From contig JAQFVV010012546.1 of NCBI GenBank assembly GCA_028023455.1, positions 393,501-457,500 on the forward strand: DNA of 64,000 nt, in the 5' to 3' direction. This document shows positions 35,340 to 46,768 of the stretch, piece after piece. Position numbers and translations under genes: made by a program. The notes below the pieces were generated by a model that did not search any database, had not been told where the DNA came from, and was given only the letters and a program-made list of their open reading frames with translations. Source of the stretch: Epiperipatus broadwayi. Taxonomy: Eukaryota > Onychophora > Udeonychophora > Euonychophora > Peripatidae. Every line of letters begins with the position of its first letter. Positions within the stretch are counted from its first letter, which is position 1.

Positions 35340-35409
35340 ATGATTGATTTGCTATATATATATATATATATATATATAGCAAATCAATCATATAGATTCA
35401 TATGTATAT

Positions 35410-35443
<34 letters not shown>

Positions 35444-35445
35444 AT
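35340..35445. repeat. Two (TA)n palindromes
   Basis: GATTGATTTGC-(TA)n-GCAAATCAATC at 35342-35390 and TATTGA-(TA)n-TCAATA at 35407-35446. Both are perfect palindromes around TA runs. Confidence 0.9.
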
Positions 35446-35495
35446 AACAATCAAGAATTTCAAACTGTTGTCAAGGCAACTTTCTTCTAACAATA
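35440..35495 (-). repeat. Dispersed repeat, relative of the 64-bp tandem unit
   Basis: It reads AACAATCAAGAATTTCAAAC then GTTGTCAAGGCAAC, the reverse complement of the repeat at 0.85 and 10.3 kb. Confidence 0.55.
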
Positions 35496-35499
35496 AAGT

Positions 35500-36020
35500 A
35501 TATATATTAAATATTTAAATTGTGAAAATATTTCTTGAATTTTCATATTACAAAATCACTTTCAGATGTCATTGGATACAAATTAATGAATATAGAAAGC
35601 TGTAAACACTTTCTGCATTCAAAAGTGTACACTTTTAAATGCAATCTCTTGATGTGTTATGTAGAGACTAAAGTACTACAGTATAGAAAACTAATAATAA
35701 CCTTTCACATTTTTTTATGTGTCATAGACTGCTCCACATATCAGTCAGATGTTATAAATTGATAATTTTTAACAGATATAAATGTGTACATATTTATAGT
35801 TTTAAAAAAATTTGTTATTAAAATAGTCCAACACAATACCTGTTCATTATCATTTAAAACATGTATATATGGCAGGGTTATCATTTAAATTTATCATATA
35901 CAATAATAGCTGATGAATGTAGGACCTGTCTGTTATATATATATAATAAAAAATCACAATAATAAAAAATCAAGTCAGGTGTCACATGACTTAATTTTAA
36001 TGAAGCTTGTATTTACAAAT
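35500..36020. other. AT-rich intergenic DNA
   Basis: The 75-codon frame at 35535-35762 has no recognisable domain. Nothing else seen. Confidence 0.35.
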
Positions 36021-36072
36021 GTTATATATAGAACTCACAAAACAAGCTGTTAACAAGCTTTGAGAATATCCT

Positions 36073-36112
36073 CAATCCCAGACTGTTTTCTGATTCTGGC
36101 ATTGTCAGTATT
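36073..36112 (-). ncRNA. Degenerate hammerhead motif (family B)
   Basis: Minus strand: CTGACAA, GCC-AGAAT-CA, GAAAAC, AGTC, TGGGATTGAG. Compared with the family A motif, the core G8 is A, so it is not expected to cleave. GAAA and the AGTC-TGGG cleavage region are recognisable. Confidence 0.4.
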
Positions 36113-36133
36113 TTTAATCTAATGAATATCCTG

Positions 36134-36180
36134 GCACCTCACTGACAACGCCAGAAGCAGAACCAGTCTGGGGTTGAGGA
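36134..36180 (+). ncRNA. Degenerate hammerhead motif (family B)
   Basis: Plus strand: ACCTCA, CTGACAA (36142-36148), GC-CAGAA-GC, GAACC, AGTC, TGGGGT. Stem I forms six pairs (ACCTCA with TGGGGT, one G-U). The core G8 is A, and A15.1 of GAAA is C, so it should be inactive. Confidence 0.45.
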
Positions 36181-36372
36181 TATTCTCAAAGCTTGTTAAG
36201 AGCTTGTTTTGTGAGCTCTATATATAATAATAAAAAATCATATAACCTTATAATATTAGGCAAAAAAAAAATTGCCAAAATTATTTCACAACCATGGTTT
36301 CATCTTTTAACAAATAGCCCTTTTCAAATGAAATTCAACAATATACATACAACATATATATATATATATAAT

Positions 36373-36505
36373 ATAAAATCATTAAAAACCAATCAATACT
36401 TAAACAATCCCAATATCAATAACAATCAATAATTTCCAACTGTTGTTTGTTGATTGTTATTAATATTGGGATTGTCTAAGTGTTGACTGGTTTTTAATGA
36501 CTACT
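36373..36505. mobile_element. Fold-back element (MITE-like)
   Basis: TCATTAAAAACCAATCAATA ... CAATCCCAATATCAATAACA on the left is inverted on the right as TTGTTATTAATATTGGGATTG-like words ending GACTGGTTTTTAATGA. Arms are about 52 bases with a loop near 16. Words are shared with the repeats at 0.9, 10.6 and 53.1 kb. Confidence 0.75.
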
Positions 36506-36573
36506 TATAAACCCATTTAGCCTTGAGCATTATTACACTTATTATTTATATATATATATATGTATATATATAT

Positions 36574-37942
36574 TGTAACGTTTATTTATATATGTTACAA
36601 ATATATTGGCATTGGGTAAAAAAAAACTAAAAGATAAAAGTGGATTTAAAATTTTGTTGAGTAATTTTTTTAAAAAAAAAAAAAACCTACAATGAGGGTT
36701 GAATTATTCTTCTTATTTTTTTTTTATGTGATTAGTAATAACAGTAATTGGAGAGAACAAAAAGAATTCCAAAAGCAAGTAAAAAAAGATAAGCGAAAGT
36801 AGAAATACTCAAATTAATTAAAGATGGCTGAAAACTTGAAGAAAATAAAGACTTTATTACATAAAATTTATAAAGACTGGATAAGATTAAAAAGGCATGG
36901 TACTAGCATGCCAGAAGTCCTGAAAACTGGATATAAAAAGGAGGGATCCATTGAATGAACGTCTTGTTCGTTTTGTTTCTCTAGTTGGTCTTGGATAACA
37001 TTGATATATCCAAGATCGCTCTTCGCTGAAGGAATTCGGCATGTCGGAGTGAACCGGAGCTTCTGAAGACATCGGACCTAATGATGTACACCAGGAAAAG
37101 CCTTCGTGACCGACTGGGGAAATGGACCACAAGATCAAGCAATAACCAAAAGGCTGAGCTCATTATAACCAAAAAACTATGCATACTTATCTACTACTGA
37201 ATTCATGAAACTTACCGGTAAGAATAATTATCCTGATTGTGACAAAGTTAACTATTTAAAACTACTCGTAAAAATATATGTATAAAAGAATCCCGATAGT
37301 GACTTTAATTTTTCTATATGAGAGACTCTTATTTAACCAAGAACTTTTTGTTTATTTTAACTGATATTTATATTTTCTGGATATTTCCCACCTGAATTAA
37401 ATGTGTTCTCTCCAAGGTATTAATTAGCTACTTAACATGAAGTATTTTAGTTTGTCAAAATTAAAAATATTTCTAATATCAATTCTCATTTGTGCGTTAT
37501 TAATAATAGTTATTATTTTTTATTATTAAATTTATTTTTAGTGTAATAAGATTTAAACGTAAGTTACCTTTGCCAATATGTTTCAATACGCCCAGGACTA
37601 ATAATTGTAAAAACCATTAATTCTCATTACGGTAGAATTACCGCCCTTTAAAAAAAAATATAATAAAAATATTTTTATTTTTTTTTGTTTTACAACTTGC
37701 GAGAGGTGCTGGCGACATATTTCAGTGGATTCTTAGGAATTCTGGTGCCCATATGAAATAAAATTAAAAGTTGATTTTGTCAATAGCACAATTCGTAACA
37801 ATTAATAGGCTGAAGTTGATCAGGAAAAATAGCTATGTTTTTAGAATAGAAATACAACTTTCTTCTTTTTTGACATAGCTTGATCAACTCACGCACAGTT
37901 TATATTAGCGTGTAAAGGCCTAGCAAAACGAAAAATGTTCCA
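36574..37942 (+). repeat. LTR copy 1 of the array
   Basis: It starts TGTAACGTTTATTTATATAT and ends AAAAATGTTCCA. It contains CTGGATATAAAAAGGAGG near 36925, AATAAAATTAAAAG near 37760 and a hairpin AGTTGATCA/TGATCAACT (37816-37890). Relative to copies 2 and 3 it has many one- or two-base deletions at G/C positions, for example around 36908-36960. Minus-strand frames of 67-90 codons inside the LTRs are conserved only because the LTRs are, and I treat them as spurious. Confidence 0.8.
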
Positions 37943-38677
37943 ATGGTGACCCAACTCGGGCTTCGATTCAACAACTACAACCTGAGATGAGTTGTAATGA
38001 TAAAGAACATTACAATGATGACTCAAAGAAACTCACAGCCGGAAAATAAATTATGATTTTTTTGAAAAAAGAAAAAAATTATAAGAAAAAAAACTAACTA
38101 ATTAAACCCAGATTATTAAAATATGAAAGAAGATATTTTTTTTTAATATGACTTCCAGAAAGAAAAAAATATATATGTCTATTTTTTTTATATATGTCTA
38201 AAAACTCGATCGTGGCTGATGTAGACGTAAGTCACAAGTATTTGACCGTAGGCGGTTACTGAAGAGGGAATAACATAGCCCCGAGTCCTTTCTGCAGTAT
38301 ATGAACATAAGACCATCTTTAAATGCTCATCAGACTATTTCTAGCAGAGACCCAATAAAGGGGAAGGCATCAAGTTGACTAAGTTGCCACGAGCCTGTAA
38401 GACTCAGAACGATGAGTAACCCATTTGTGCTTATAACTTGGGCTTCTTATCGTTAATATTACACTAAAGTGGATAGGACACAGATGAATGTTGAAATATT
38501 TTCCATTCCCACCATGTTAGACCTAAAAGTGCTTAAAGCCGAACGTCCTTGTGAATGAGTCTACACAATATATCAGCACCTACTACAGAAAAAAATACGA
38601 ATATAAATTTAAAAAAACTTAAGAATAAAATTAGTGTAAACCCCTATTTTATTCTCATCTCCTGGCACTGGTGGTAT
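37943..38677 (+). other. Internal segment 1 of the LTR array
   Basis: It starts with the TGGTGACCC primer-site-like word. The first 250 bases are A-rich; the next 350 are more balanced in composition and contain no long frame. The same segment in copy 2 contains extra bases at about ten places, mostly G or C. Whether it once encoded protein or serves as a packaging or RNA structure cannot be told. Confidence 0.6.
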
Positions 38678-40049
38678 TGTAACGTTTATTTATATACGTT
38701 ACAAATATATTGGCATTGGGTAAAAAAAAAAACTAAAAGATAAAAGTGGATTTAAAATTTTGTTGAGTAATTTTTTTTAAAAAAAAAAAACGTACAATGA
38801 GGGTTGAATTATTCTTCTTATTTTTTTTTATGTGATTAGTAATAACAGTAATTGGAGAGAACAAAAAGAATTCCAAAAGCAAGTAAAAAAAGATAAGTGG
38901 AAAGTAGAAATACTCAAATTAATTAAAGATGGCCGAAAACTTGAAGAAAATAAAGACTTTATTACATAAAATTTATAAAGACTGGATAAGATTAAAAAGG
39001 CATGGTACTAGCATGCGCAGAAGTCCTGAAAACTGGATATAAAGAGGAGGGATCCGGTTGAAGGAACGTCTTGTTCGTTTTGTTTCTCTAGTTGGTCTTG
39101 GATAACATTGATATATCCAAGATCGCTCTTCGCTGAAGGAATTCGGCATGTCGGAGTGAACCGGAGCTTCTGAAGACATCGGACCTAATGATGTACACCA
39201 GGAAAAGCCTTCGTGACCGACTGGGGAAATGGACCACAAGATCAAGCAATAACCAAAAGGCTGAGCTCATTATAACCAAAAAACTATGCATACTTATCTA
39301 CTACTGAATTCATGAAACTTACCGTAAGAATAATTATCCTGATTGTGACAAAGTTAACTATTTAAAACTACTCGTAAAAATATACGTATAAAAGAATCCC
39401 GATAGTGACTTTAATTTTTCTATATGAGAGACTCTTATTTAACCAAGAACTTTTTGTTTATTTTAACTGATATTTATATTTTCTGGATATTTCCCACCTG
39501 AATTAAATGTGTTCTCTCCAAGGTATTAATTAGCTACTTAACATGAAGTATTTTAGTTTGTCAAAATTAAAAATATTTCTAATATCAATTCTCATTTGTG
39601 CGTTATTAATAATAGTTATTATTTTTTATTATTAAATTTATTTTTAGTGTAATAAGATTTAAACGTAAGTTACCTTTGCCAATATGTTTCAATACGCCCA
39701 GGACTAATAATTGTAAAAACCATTAATTCTCATTACGGTAGAATTACCGCCCTTTAAAAAAAAAATATAATAAAAATATTTTTATTTTTTTTTGTTTTAC
39801 AACTTGCGAGAGGTGCTGGCGACATATTTCAGCAGATTCTTAGGAATTCTGGTGCCCATATGAAATAAAATTAAAAGTTGATTTTGTCAATAGCACAATT
39901 CGTAACAATTAATAGGCTGAAGTTGATCAGGAAAAATAGCTATGTTTTTAGAATAGAAATACAACTTTCTTCTTTTTTGACATAGCTTGATCAACTCACG
40001 CACAGTTTATATTAGCGTGTAAAGGCCTAGCAAAATGAAAAATGTTCCA
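38678..40049 (+). repeat. LTR copy 2 of the array
   Basis: Nearly identical to copies 1 and 3. It starts TGTAACG and ends TGTTCCA. Its candidate promoter region reads CTGGATATAAAGAGGAGG (near 39033) with a TATA-like word, and GGTTGAAGGAACGTC about 25 bases downstream. Confidence 0.8.
39036..39043 (+). promoter_or_regulatory. Candidate TATA box in LTR 2
   Basis: ATATAAAG within GGATATAAAGAGGAGGGATC stands out by its GC-richer surroundings, as expected for an LTR promoter that would start transcription about 30 bases downstream. Equivalent words occur in copies 1 and 3. No experimental support. Confidence 0.35.
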
Positions 40050-40797
40050 ATGGTGACCCAACTCGGGCTTCGATTCAACAACTACAACCTGAGATGAGTT
40101 GTAATGATAAAGAACATTACAATGATGACTCAAAGAAACTCACAGCCGGAAAATAAATTATGATTTTTTTGAAAAAAGAAAAAAATTATAAAAAAAAAAC
40201 TAACTAATTAAACCCAGATTATTAAAATATGAAAGAAGATATTTTTTTTTAATATGACTTCCAGAAAGAAAAAAATATATATGTCTATTTTTTTTATATA
40301 TGTCTAAAAACTCGATCGTGGCTGATGTAGACGTAAGTCACAAGTATTTGACCGGGTAGGCGGTTACTGAAGAGGGGAATAACATAGCCCCGAGTCCTTA
40401 TCTGCAGTATATGAACATAAGACCATCTTTAAATGCTCATCAGACTATTTCTAGCAGAGATCCCAATAAAGGGGAAGGCGGATCAAGTTGGACTAAGTTG
40501 CCACGAGCCTGTAAGACTCAGAACGATGAGTAACGCTCATTTGTGCTTATAACTTGGGCTTCTTATCGTTAATATTACACTAAAGTGGATAGGACACAGA
40601 TGAATGTTGAAATATTTTCCATTCCCGCCGTGTTAGACCTAAAAGTTGGCGTTAAAGCCGAACGTCGCTTGTGAATGAGTCTACACAATATATCAGCACG
40701 CTACTACAGAAAAAAAATACGAATATAAATTTAAAAACTTAAGAATAAAATTAGTGTAAACCCCTATTTTATTCTCATCTCCTGGCACTGGTGGTAT
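40050..40797 (+). other. Internal segment 2 of the LTR array
   Basis: Same as internal segment 1 but 13 bases longer. It keeps bases missing there, for example CCGGGTAGGCGG against CCGTAGGCGG, AAGGCGGATCAAG against AAGGCATCAAG, and AAAGTTGGCGTTAAAG against AAAGTGCTTAAAG. No open frame of useful length is present in either version. Confidence 0.6.
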
Positions 40798-42173
40798 TGT
40801 AATGTTTATTTATATACGTTACAAATATATTGGCATTGGGTAAAAAAAAAAACTAAAAGATAAAAGTGGATTTAAAATTTTGTTGAGTAATTTTTTTTTA
40901 AAAAAAAAAACATACAATGAGGGTTGAATTATTCTTCTTATTTTTTTTTATGTGATTAGTAATAACAGTAATTGGAGAGAACAAAAAGAATTCCAAAAGC
41001 AAGTAAAAAAAGATAAGTGGAAAGTAGAAATACTCAAATTAATTAAAGATGGCCGAAAACTTGAAGAAAATAAAGACTTTATTACATAAAATTTATAAAG
41101 ACTGGATAAGATTAAAAAGGCATGGTACTAGCATGTGCAGAAGTCCTGAAAACTGGATATAAAAATGAGGGATCCGGTTGAAGGAACGTCTTGTTCGTTT
41201 TGTTTCTCTAGTTGGTCTTGGATAACATTGATATATCCAAGATCGCTCTTTGCTGAAGGAATTCAGCATGTCACAGTGAATCGGAGCTTCTGAAGACATC
41301 GGACCTAATGATGTACACCAGGAAAAGCCTTCATGACCGACTGGGGAAATGGACCACAAGATCAAGCAATAACCAAAAGGCCGAGCTCATTATAACCAAA
41401 AAACTATGCATAGTTATCTACTACTGAATTCATGAAACTTACCGGTAAGAATAATTATCCTGATTGTGACAAAGTTAACTATTTAAAACTACTCGTAAAA
41501 ATATACGTATAAAAGAATCCCGATAGTGACTTTAATTTTTCTATATGAGAGACTCTTATTTAACCAAGAACTTTTTGTTTATTTTAACTGATATTTATAT
41601 TTTCTGGATATTTCCCACCTGAATTAAATGTGTTCTCTCCAAGGTATTAATTAGCTACTTAACATGAAGTATTTTAGTTTGTCAAAATTTAAAATATTTC
41701 TAATATCAATTCTCATTTGTGCGTTATTAATAATAGTTATTATTTTTTATTATTAAATTTATTTTTAGTGTAATAAGATTTAAACGTAAGTTACCTTTGC
41801 CAATATGTTTCAATACGCCCAGGACTAATAATCGTAAAAACCATTAATTCTCATTACGGTAGAATTACCGCCCCTTAAAAAAAAATATAATAAAAATCTT
41901 TTTATTTTTTTTTTTTGTTTTACAACGTGCGAGAGGTGCTGGCGACATATTTCAGCAGATTCTTAGGAATTCTGGCGCCCATATGAAATAAAATTAAAAG
42001 TTGATTTTGTCAATAGCACAATTCGTAACAATTAATAGGCTGAAGTTGATCAGGAAAAATAGCTGTGTTTTTAGAATAGAAATACAACTTTCTTCTTTTT
42101 TGACATAGCTTGATCAACTCACGCGCAGTTTATATTAGCGTGTAAAGGCCTAGCAAAACGAAAAAACGTTACA
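40798..42173 (+). repeat. LTR copy 3 of the array
   Basis: It starts TGTAATG and ends CGTTACA, the only copy with the intact right terminal word. Scattered substitutions relative to copy 2 include TTTGCTGAAGGAATTCAGC against TTCGCTGAAGGAATTCGGC. Confidence 0.8.
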
Positions 42174-44150
42174 ATATATATATATACAAAACAAATAGCA
42201 TCTCCATCATTTACTTCAATAAATAACTTTCTTTAATGTGAAAGAAAATTTCTCATCAGAGTTTTTCTTACTATTCTGTTTATTTCACATCTTTCATAGA
42301 AGATAACGTCTGCATTGTTAAATAATATTTTATGACTTGTATTTAATTAATGAATATACAAAGCTGAGTTATGATATCTATTTTCAACTTTATTCTTATG
42401 AACTTCAATTCTTTTATTAAGACATAATATATTTTGTTCTATATGAAGTTTATGACAACGAGAAAGAATCTTATAAACTGCATTTTAAAATCTCTATCGC
42501 ACAGATATTTCTATTGAATCTTTCTACACAACATTTCTTAATATTTCAATGTACTTTACTTCACTATAGTCATTTTTACATGCAGTTTTTTTTAGATAGA
42601 TTTGAGTTGTTAGTTATGTGCAGTTGATTTGTATTGATATTATTACTGCATGAAGTACATTTTATTGTTATTGTTGTTACTGTTTATTATTTTGTAGATT
42701 TTTAATTTTTTCCACACACTTAACAAAGCTATCCATAATTTTAGTTACCTTTATTTTTTTATTCATATTGCAGTAAAAATTTTCCTATCAATACCAAGAT
42801 GTTATTTGATAATTTTTAGCCTTTTTTCTTCTAGCTATTCTTGCTGTTTCATACTTCTACAGATGTTGTTATATTAGAACTCCAGATATTCAGTTATTTG
42901 GATGCTCATTTTACAATGATTTTATTGCTTTGTTTACGTTTCTGTCGTGTTATTTGTATAGTTGTTATTATCCTTATACTCCAAAAACTGATTGATATAT
43001 ATATAATAAAATATAGATGTTTTTGTAAATTGAATTTTAAAAATATATTTAGTTGAAAATAAATTAAAAAATTAATAATAAATACACTTTTAACAAAATT
43101 TTAATTTTTTTTTATTTGAATGGAATATTTGATAACACTATTAATCATATATCTTACTTCAGGAGCCAGATTAAGTGCTAAATGAAGTGTTAAATAAATT
43201 ATTAGATACAGAGTAGTAGTTGAAATTTACATCAATGGGAAGCGCTTAATGGTTTACTCTTTATCCCCTCAGGCATTTTGGTGACTATTTTAATGCAACT
43301 GCTTTTAGTGATACAACACCTAGTGAATAAGCTAATGAGCTGCCCGTAGGCTTTTAAGCACCTGTTAGGCAGAAGAAAATTAACTAGGTTCATGTAAGAT
43401 TATTTTCATTGGGATTTAAATTAAAAGGAAAGTACTAAACAGTTTAAATTATTTATTCTTCATAATTTTAACAAAAATATCTTTTATACATAATTGATAC
43501 TAGATATTATTTTTATTATGTATAATAATTGCAAGCCGTCTCTTGTTTAGGACGTTGGTACCTCAGGGCTAAAGATTTTCAAAATCAGTTTTCAAATGAG
43601 TATCGTAAATAATTTAAAAAAAAAAAAAAAGAATCCAGAGCAGGTTAATAGAAATGGTAAATGGGCGAGCTTTAGGTGATCTCCCGAAAAAAATATTATG
43701 GTGATAATGATGTTTGTTGTCAGTTTCATTTCGCGTGTAATGTATTGTAAAAAAGTTTTTTTTAGAATATTTTTAATGTTTAGATGTCAGTATCTATTAA
43801 TATGTAGGAGTGTATGACATAGACTTTTAAAATTATTCACTATCCTCATTATCACAAATTATTGGCTAAGAAAATTTTTTCCATTCATTACACCATACAA
43901 CATTTTCCCATCCTCCATTTCCATTACGCCAATCTTTTTTTTTTTTAGTGTATCACATTTTTATTTCTATCTCTTTTCATCTTATCCTCTAAAAACTTTT
44001 TAATTTAACAGATTTTCTGCCTCTACATAAATGCTCAAACAAATTTCTCTTTTGCTTCATAATTTTTTCAATAAATAGTCTACTCTTATTTATTCTTTTC
44101 AGTAATTCTACACTGCAAGTCTAATTCTTTAAAATTATGTTTTGTTTTGT
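42174..44150. other. AT-rich intergenic DNA
   Basis: The 71-codon frame at 42841-43056 is hydrophobic and unremarkable. Stretches at 43150-43400 and 43540-43690 are less AT-rich, but carry no long frame and no repeat seen elsewhere in the window. Confidence 0.4.
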
Positions 44151-44155
44151 TTTTT

Positions 44156-44246
44156 CATATGCCATATCATCGGCCGGGAGGTGAACCTGCAACAACCTTC
44201 TGCAACCAACTGCTTTCTTGGAAGGCTGCTGCTCTGACCTCTCAGC
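44156..44246 (-). mobile_element. tRNA-derived SINE copy
   Basis: Minus strand: GCTGAGAGGTCAGAGCAGC, then CAGTTGGTTGCAGAAGGTTG, then CAGGTTCACCTCCCGGCCGA. The B box is preserved (GGTTCACCTCC). Same family as the copy at 22.8 kb, slightly shorter at its 5' end. Confidence 0.7.
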
Positions 44247-44249
44247 AAA

Positions 44250-44955
44250 ATAGTCAGAATTCAACTATAGCAGGAAGATGATTTTTAACATAGAAGGCAT
44301 CAATTCGCAGTCGATTTAAATATGTATAAACAATCAATACTTTTATAAAGAAATTATGCATATTATTGTAAAGATGATAAATTATTATTAATTAAACTTA
44401 TGTTTATGTATGTATTTTATTACTTGAAGCTATCTCCAGTAATAAAAAAGGTCATGGAAAACTATAAACTCAGTGTATATTCCACATCACATCTTACTAC
44501 AATAAAATTTGTATTGACAGTATTAATCTGTTATACTATTCTAAAGAGATATATAATATATAATTAATAGGCACCTGATGTCAGCACCAAACAAATTCTC
44601 AAATGAATTCTGGCTGTGAGGGAATTATCATATACCATCTCCTTATCGAGGATTCACCTTTAATTTTTCACCTTACATAAACTATTCACATAAAAAGTTT
44701 AACACTATAAAGTTTTGATCCTAATCATTAGCATAAATGATGTTAAATAAATGATGGGTTTGAATAGAAAGGTGCTATTTTAAGGCGTCTGATTGATAGA
44801 GGCCTCTAATTGAATTTTAACTTTAGATATTTGTTTGCTTCTGCCATTTAGAATCCATCAATTACTCATGCTTACATAGATTAGATCTAATGCACTCTAA
44901 TAGAATAGATTACAACTATCTGCATCATTGTTAAATGTAACCTTATAAAATCATA
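44250..44955. other. AT-rich intergenic DNA
   Basis: The segment 44570-44660 is less AT-rich (CACCTGATGTCAGCACCAAA) without a recognisable product. Nothing else. Confidence 0.35.
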
Positions 44956-44960
44956 TGATG

Positions 44961-45025
<65 letters not shown>
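44961..45025. repeat. (TA)n microsatellite
   Basis: About 32 uninterrupted TA units. Confidence 0.97.
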
Positions 45026-45029
<4 letters not shown>

Positions 45030-46665
45030 ATCTTTTACTTTTACTATCAACAACTATAGCCATTCATAAACAAATATTTATTTCAAGTTAAGCAGATAAG
45101 GATTTAAAAAAAACTACACTAGAGATAATTTTTTTGATGACTTTATCCCAATCTGTGAATGATAAATTATAAGAAGATGTTTCAATTTTCTGTTTATTTG
45201 AAATATATACTTAACCTTTTCTGCAGAAAATCTTTTAATTATACAATATTCCAACATCTTTTCAATAAAAATAATTAGTCAAGTCAAATTAAAAACCCCA
45301 TCATCAAACCTATAAAAAAGGCATATGGATTTATTGCTCAGGAGTTCATAAGAAGTTCGAACATCAGAACCAGAATCGATTTTGGGATCCCTCACTTCAT
45401 ACCAACCTCACTAAATCATGCAGAAAATCAAACTTGTATATTATCTTGATCCCTATTTTATTAACAATTCTTATAAAAATATATACTTTCTTGTTTAACA
45501 CCTGTTTTATTTTAATTGTTTCAAATATTTCATCTGCACTTTCTCTCATTTTATCATGTAGAAACTGTAAAAATATGAGTGACCTATGGTTGTCAAACAA
45601 CTAATTTCAAACAATGTCATAGACTTGTTCAATTAAATGAATCAAACGTCTTGACTAAATCAATAAAAGCAGCAAATTAATATATCATTTTTCTTATTCT
45701 CTAACTAATAATATCTAGATATCAGTTAATATGGTATCAAAAGTTTAATAAACTGGAAAATGAGTAATTGGATCAATTCCTGGATTTTTTTTAATTCACT
45801 CTTTATTTCATAAATATTTATTAATCGAATAAATTAATCTATTAAATGTACTTTGGTGATCTTTCCAAATTTCAAGAGGCACCTGATCAAGATTTAAATT
45901 CCTGCTAATGTGCACTTCATTTTGACATATTAATCACTAATATTATATGTTTTTTCATATATAATGATAAGGTGAAAGAAAAGAACATAAAACAATCACT
46001 CATATAATATTTTACTTTTAATGATCGATATTTACTTGCTTGGGAAGATCGTGTAAAAATTGAGCAACAGAAATGGCATGTTAAGCTGTGATCATGTAGT
46101 AAATAATGTTTCTTTTGTCACATTCTTAATCACTTTTAATAGAACAAGAGTGGCAAACTCAGAAACAAAAAATAATCTAAGGTGGAGTATCAGTTTTAAA
46201 ATTTATTAAAAAGAAATCATACGTAACTGATTATAAGTTTATCTATTTTTGATAATGTTGGTAGTGTTATTTTTAATTTGTATTACTGTTTTTGTCTATA
46301 TTATAACCATTTTAATGTTGCTTTCAAAAGCACTTCACTTAATCAAGAACAATATATTGTAAGGTTTTTATTAATCATTAGTGATTAAATGATTGTGCTA
46401 CAATATCCACATCCTCAGTATAGTTTCTAGTGTTTGATTTTAGTCAGATGTAACTATTTTCACCGGTAAGTTCATCTTTGAAAAACAAACAATTATAATA
46501 ATAATAAAAATGAAAGTAAACAAAAAAATGTCATAATACATTTCATTTATTATTGCTAATTCAAATATTGATTTGTTAGATAAATATTTCTTATGGTTGT
46601 CTGAAAGTATGTTATGATGACATTTTACTTGTTATTATCTTGTGGACATTTCCATTTTTTTGCCT
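45030..46665. other. AT-rich DNA with a worn dispersed repeat
   Basis: At 45325-45400 the sequence TTGCTCAGGAGTTCATAAGA then GAACATCAGAACCAGAATCG parallels 23.17 kb. The 67-codon frame at 45397-45600 (minus) has no recognised domain. Nothing else. Confidence 0.35.
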
Positions 46666-46671
46666 TCTTTT

Positions 46672-46768
46672 CATGTGCCATAGCATCAGCGGGAGGCAAA
46701 TCCACAACCATCTGCAACCAACTACTTGCTTGCAAGGTGGCTGCGATGACCTCTTGGTTAACAACGCT
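46672..46768 (-). mobile_element. tRNA-derived SINE copy
   Basis: Minus strand: GTTAACCAAGAGGTCATCGC, then CAAGCAAGTAGTTGGTTGCA, then GATTTGCCTCCCGCTGATGC. The B box is mutated (GGATTTGCCTCC). Same family as 22.8 kb. Confidence 0.7.

Larger units (their letters stand above)
36022..36230. repeat. Inverted pair of hammerhead-like units (family B)
   Basis: Arms of about 65 bases: ACTCACAAAACAAGCTGTTA then CTTTGAGAATATCCTCAATC at 36031-36080, mirrored by GAGGATATTCTCAAAGCTTG and TTTTGTGAGCTC on the right. Each arm ends inward in a hammerhead-like segment. The layout (inverted units carrying a hammerhead) parallels the family A terminal units, but the sequence differs, so it may be the terminal unit of another PLE. 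Confidence 0.65.
36574..42173. mobile_element. Tandem LTR array: LTR-internal-LTR-internal-LTR, non-coding
   Basis: Three long terminal repeats (about 1369, 1372 and 1376 bp) alternate with two internal segments (about 735 and 748 bp), giving periods of 2104 and 2120 bp. Each LTR begins TGTAACG. The last ends CGTTACA, matching as a short inverted repeat, and the first two end TGTTCCA. Right after LTRs 1 and 2 comes TGGTGACCC, a primer-binding-site-like word whose first nine bases equal those complementary to tRNA-Trp 3' ends. The array sits in a TA run, so the target duplication cannot be resolved. No gag or pol is present, so the element is non-autonomous. No clear polypurine tract precedes the downstream LTRs, where the sequence is CTGGCACTGGTGGTAT. 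Confidence 0.82.

Noticed and set aside
36887-37184. Minus-strand open frames of 67-90 codons repeated in all three LTRs
   Set aside because: They are repeated because the LTRs are repeated. Frame 1 is broken differently in copy 1, there is no domain, and they run against the inferred transcription direction of the element.
38200-38580. rRNA-like block inside the LTR-array internal segment
   Set aside because: The balanced composition suggested rRNA, but I could not match it to any conserved rRNA helix or universal sequence.
42841-43056. 71-codon hydrophobic frame as a membrane protein
   Set aside because: Leu/Ile/Phe-rich frames arise by chance in T-rich DNA. There is no further support.
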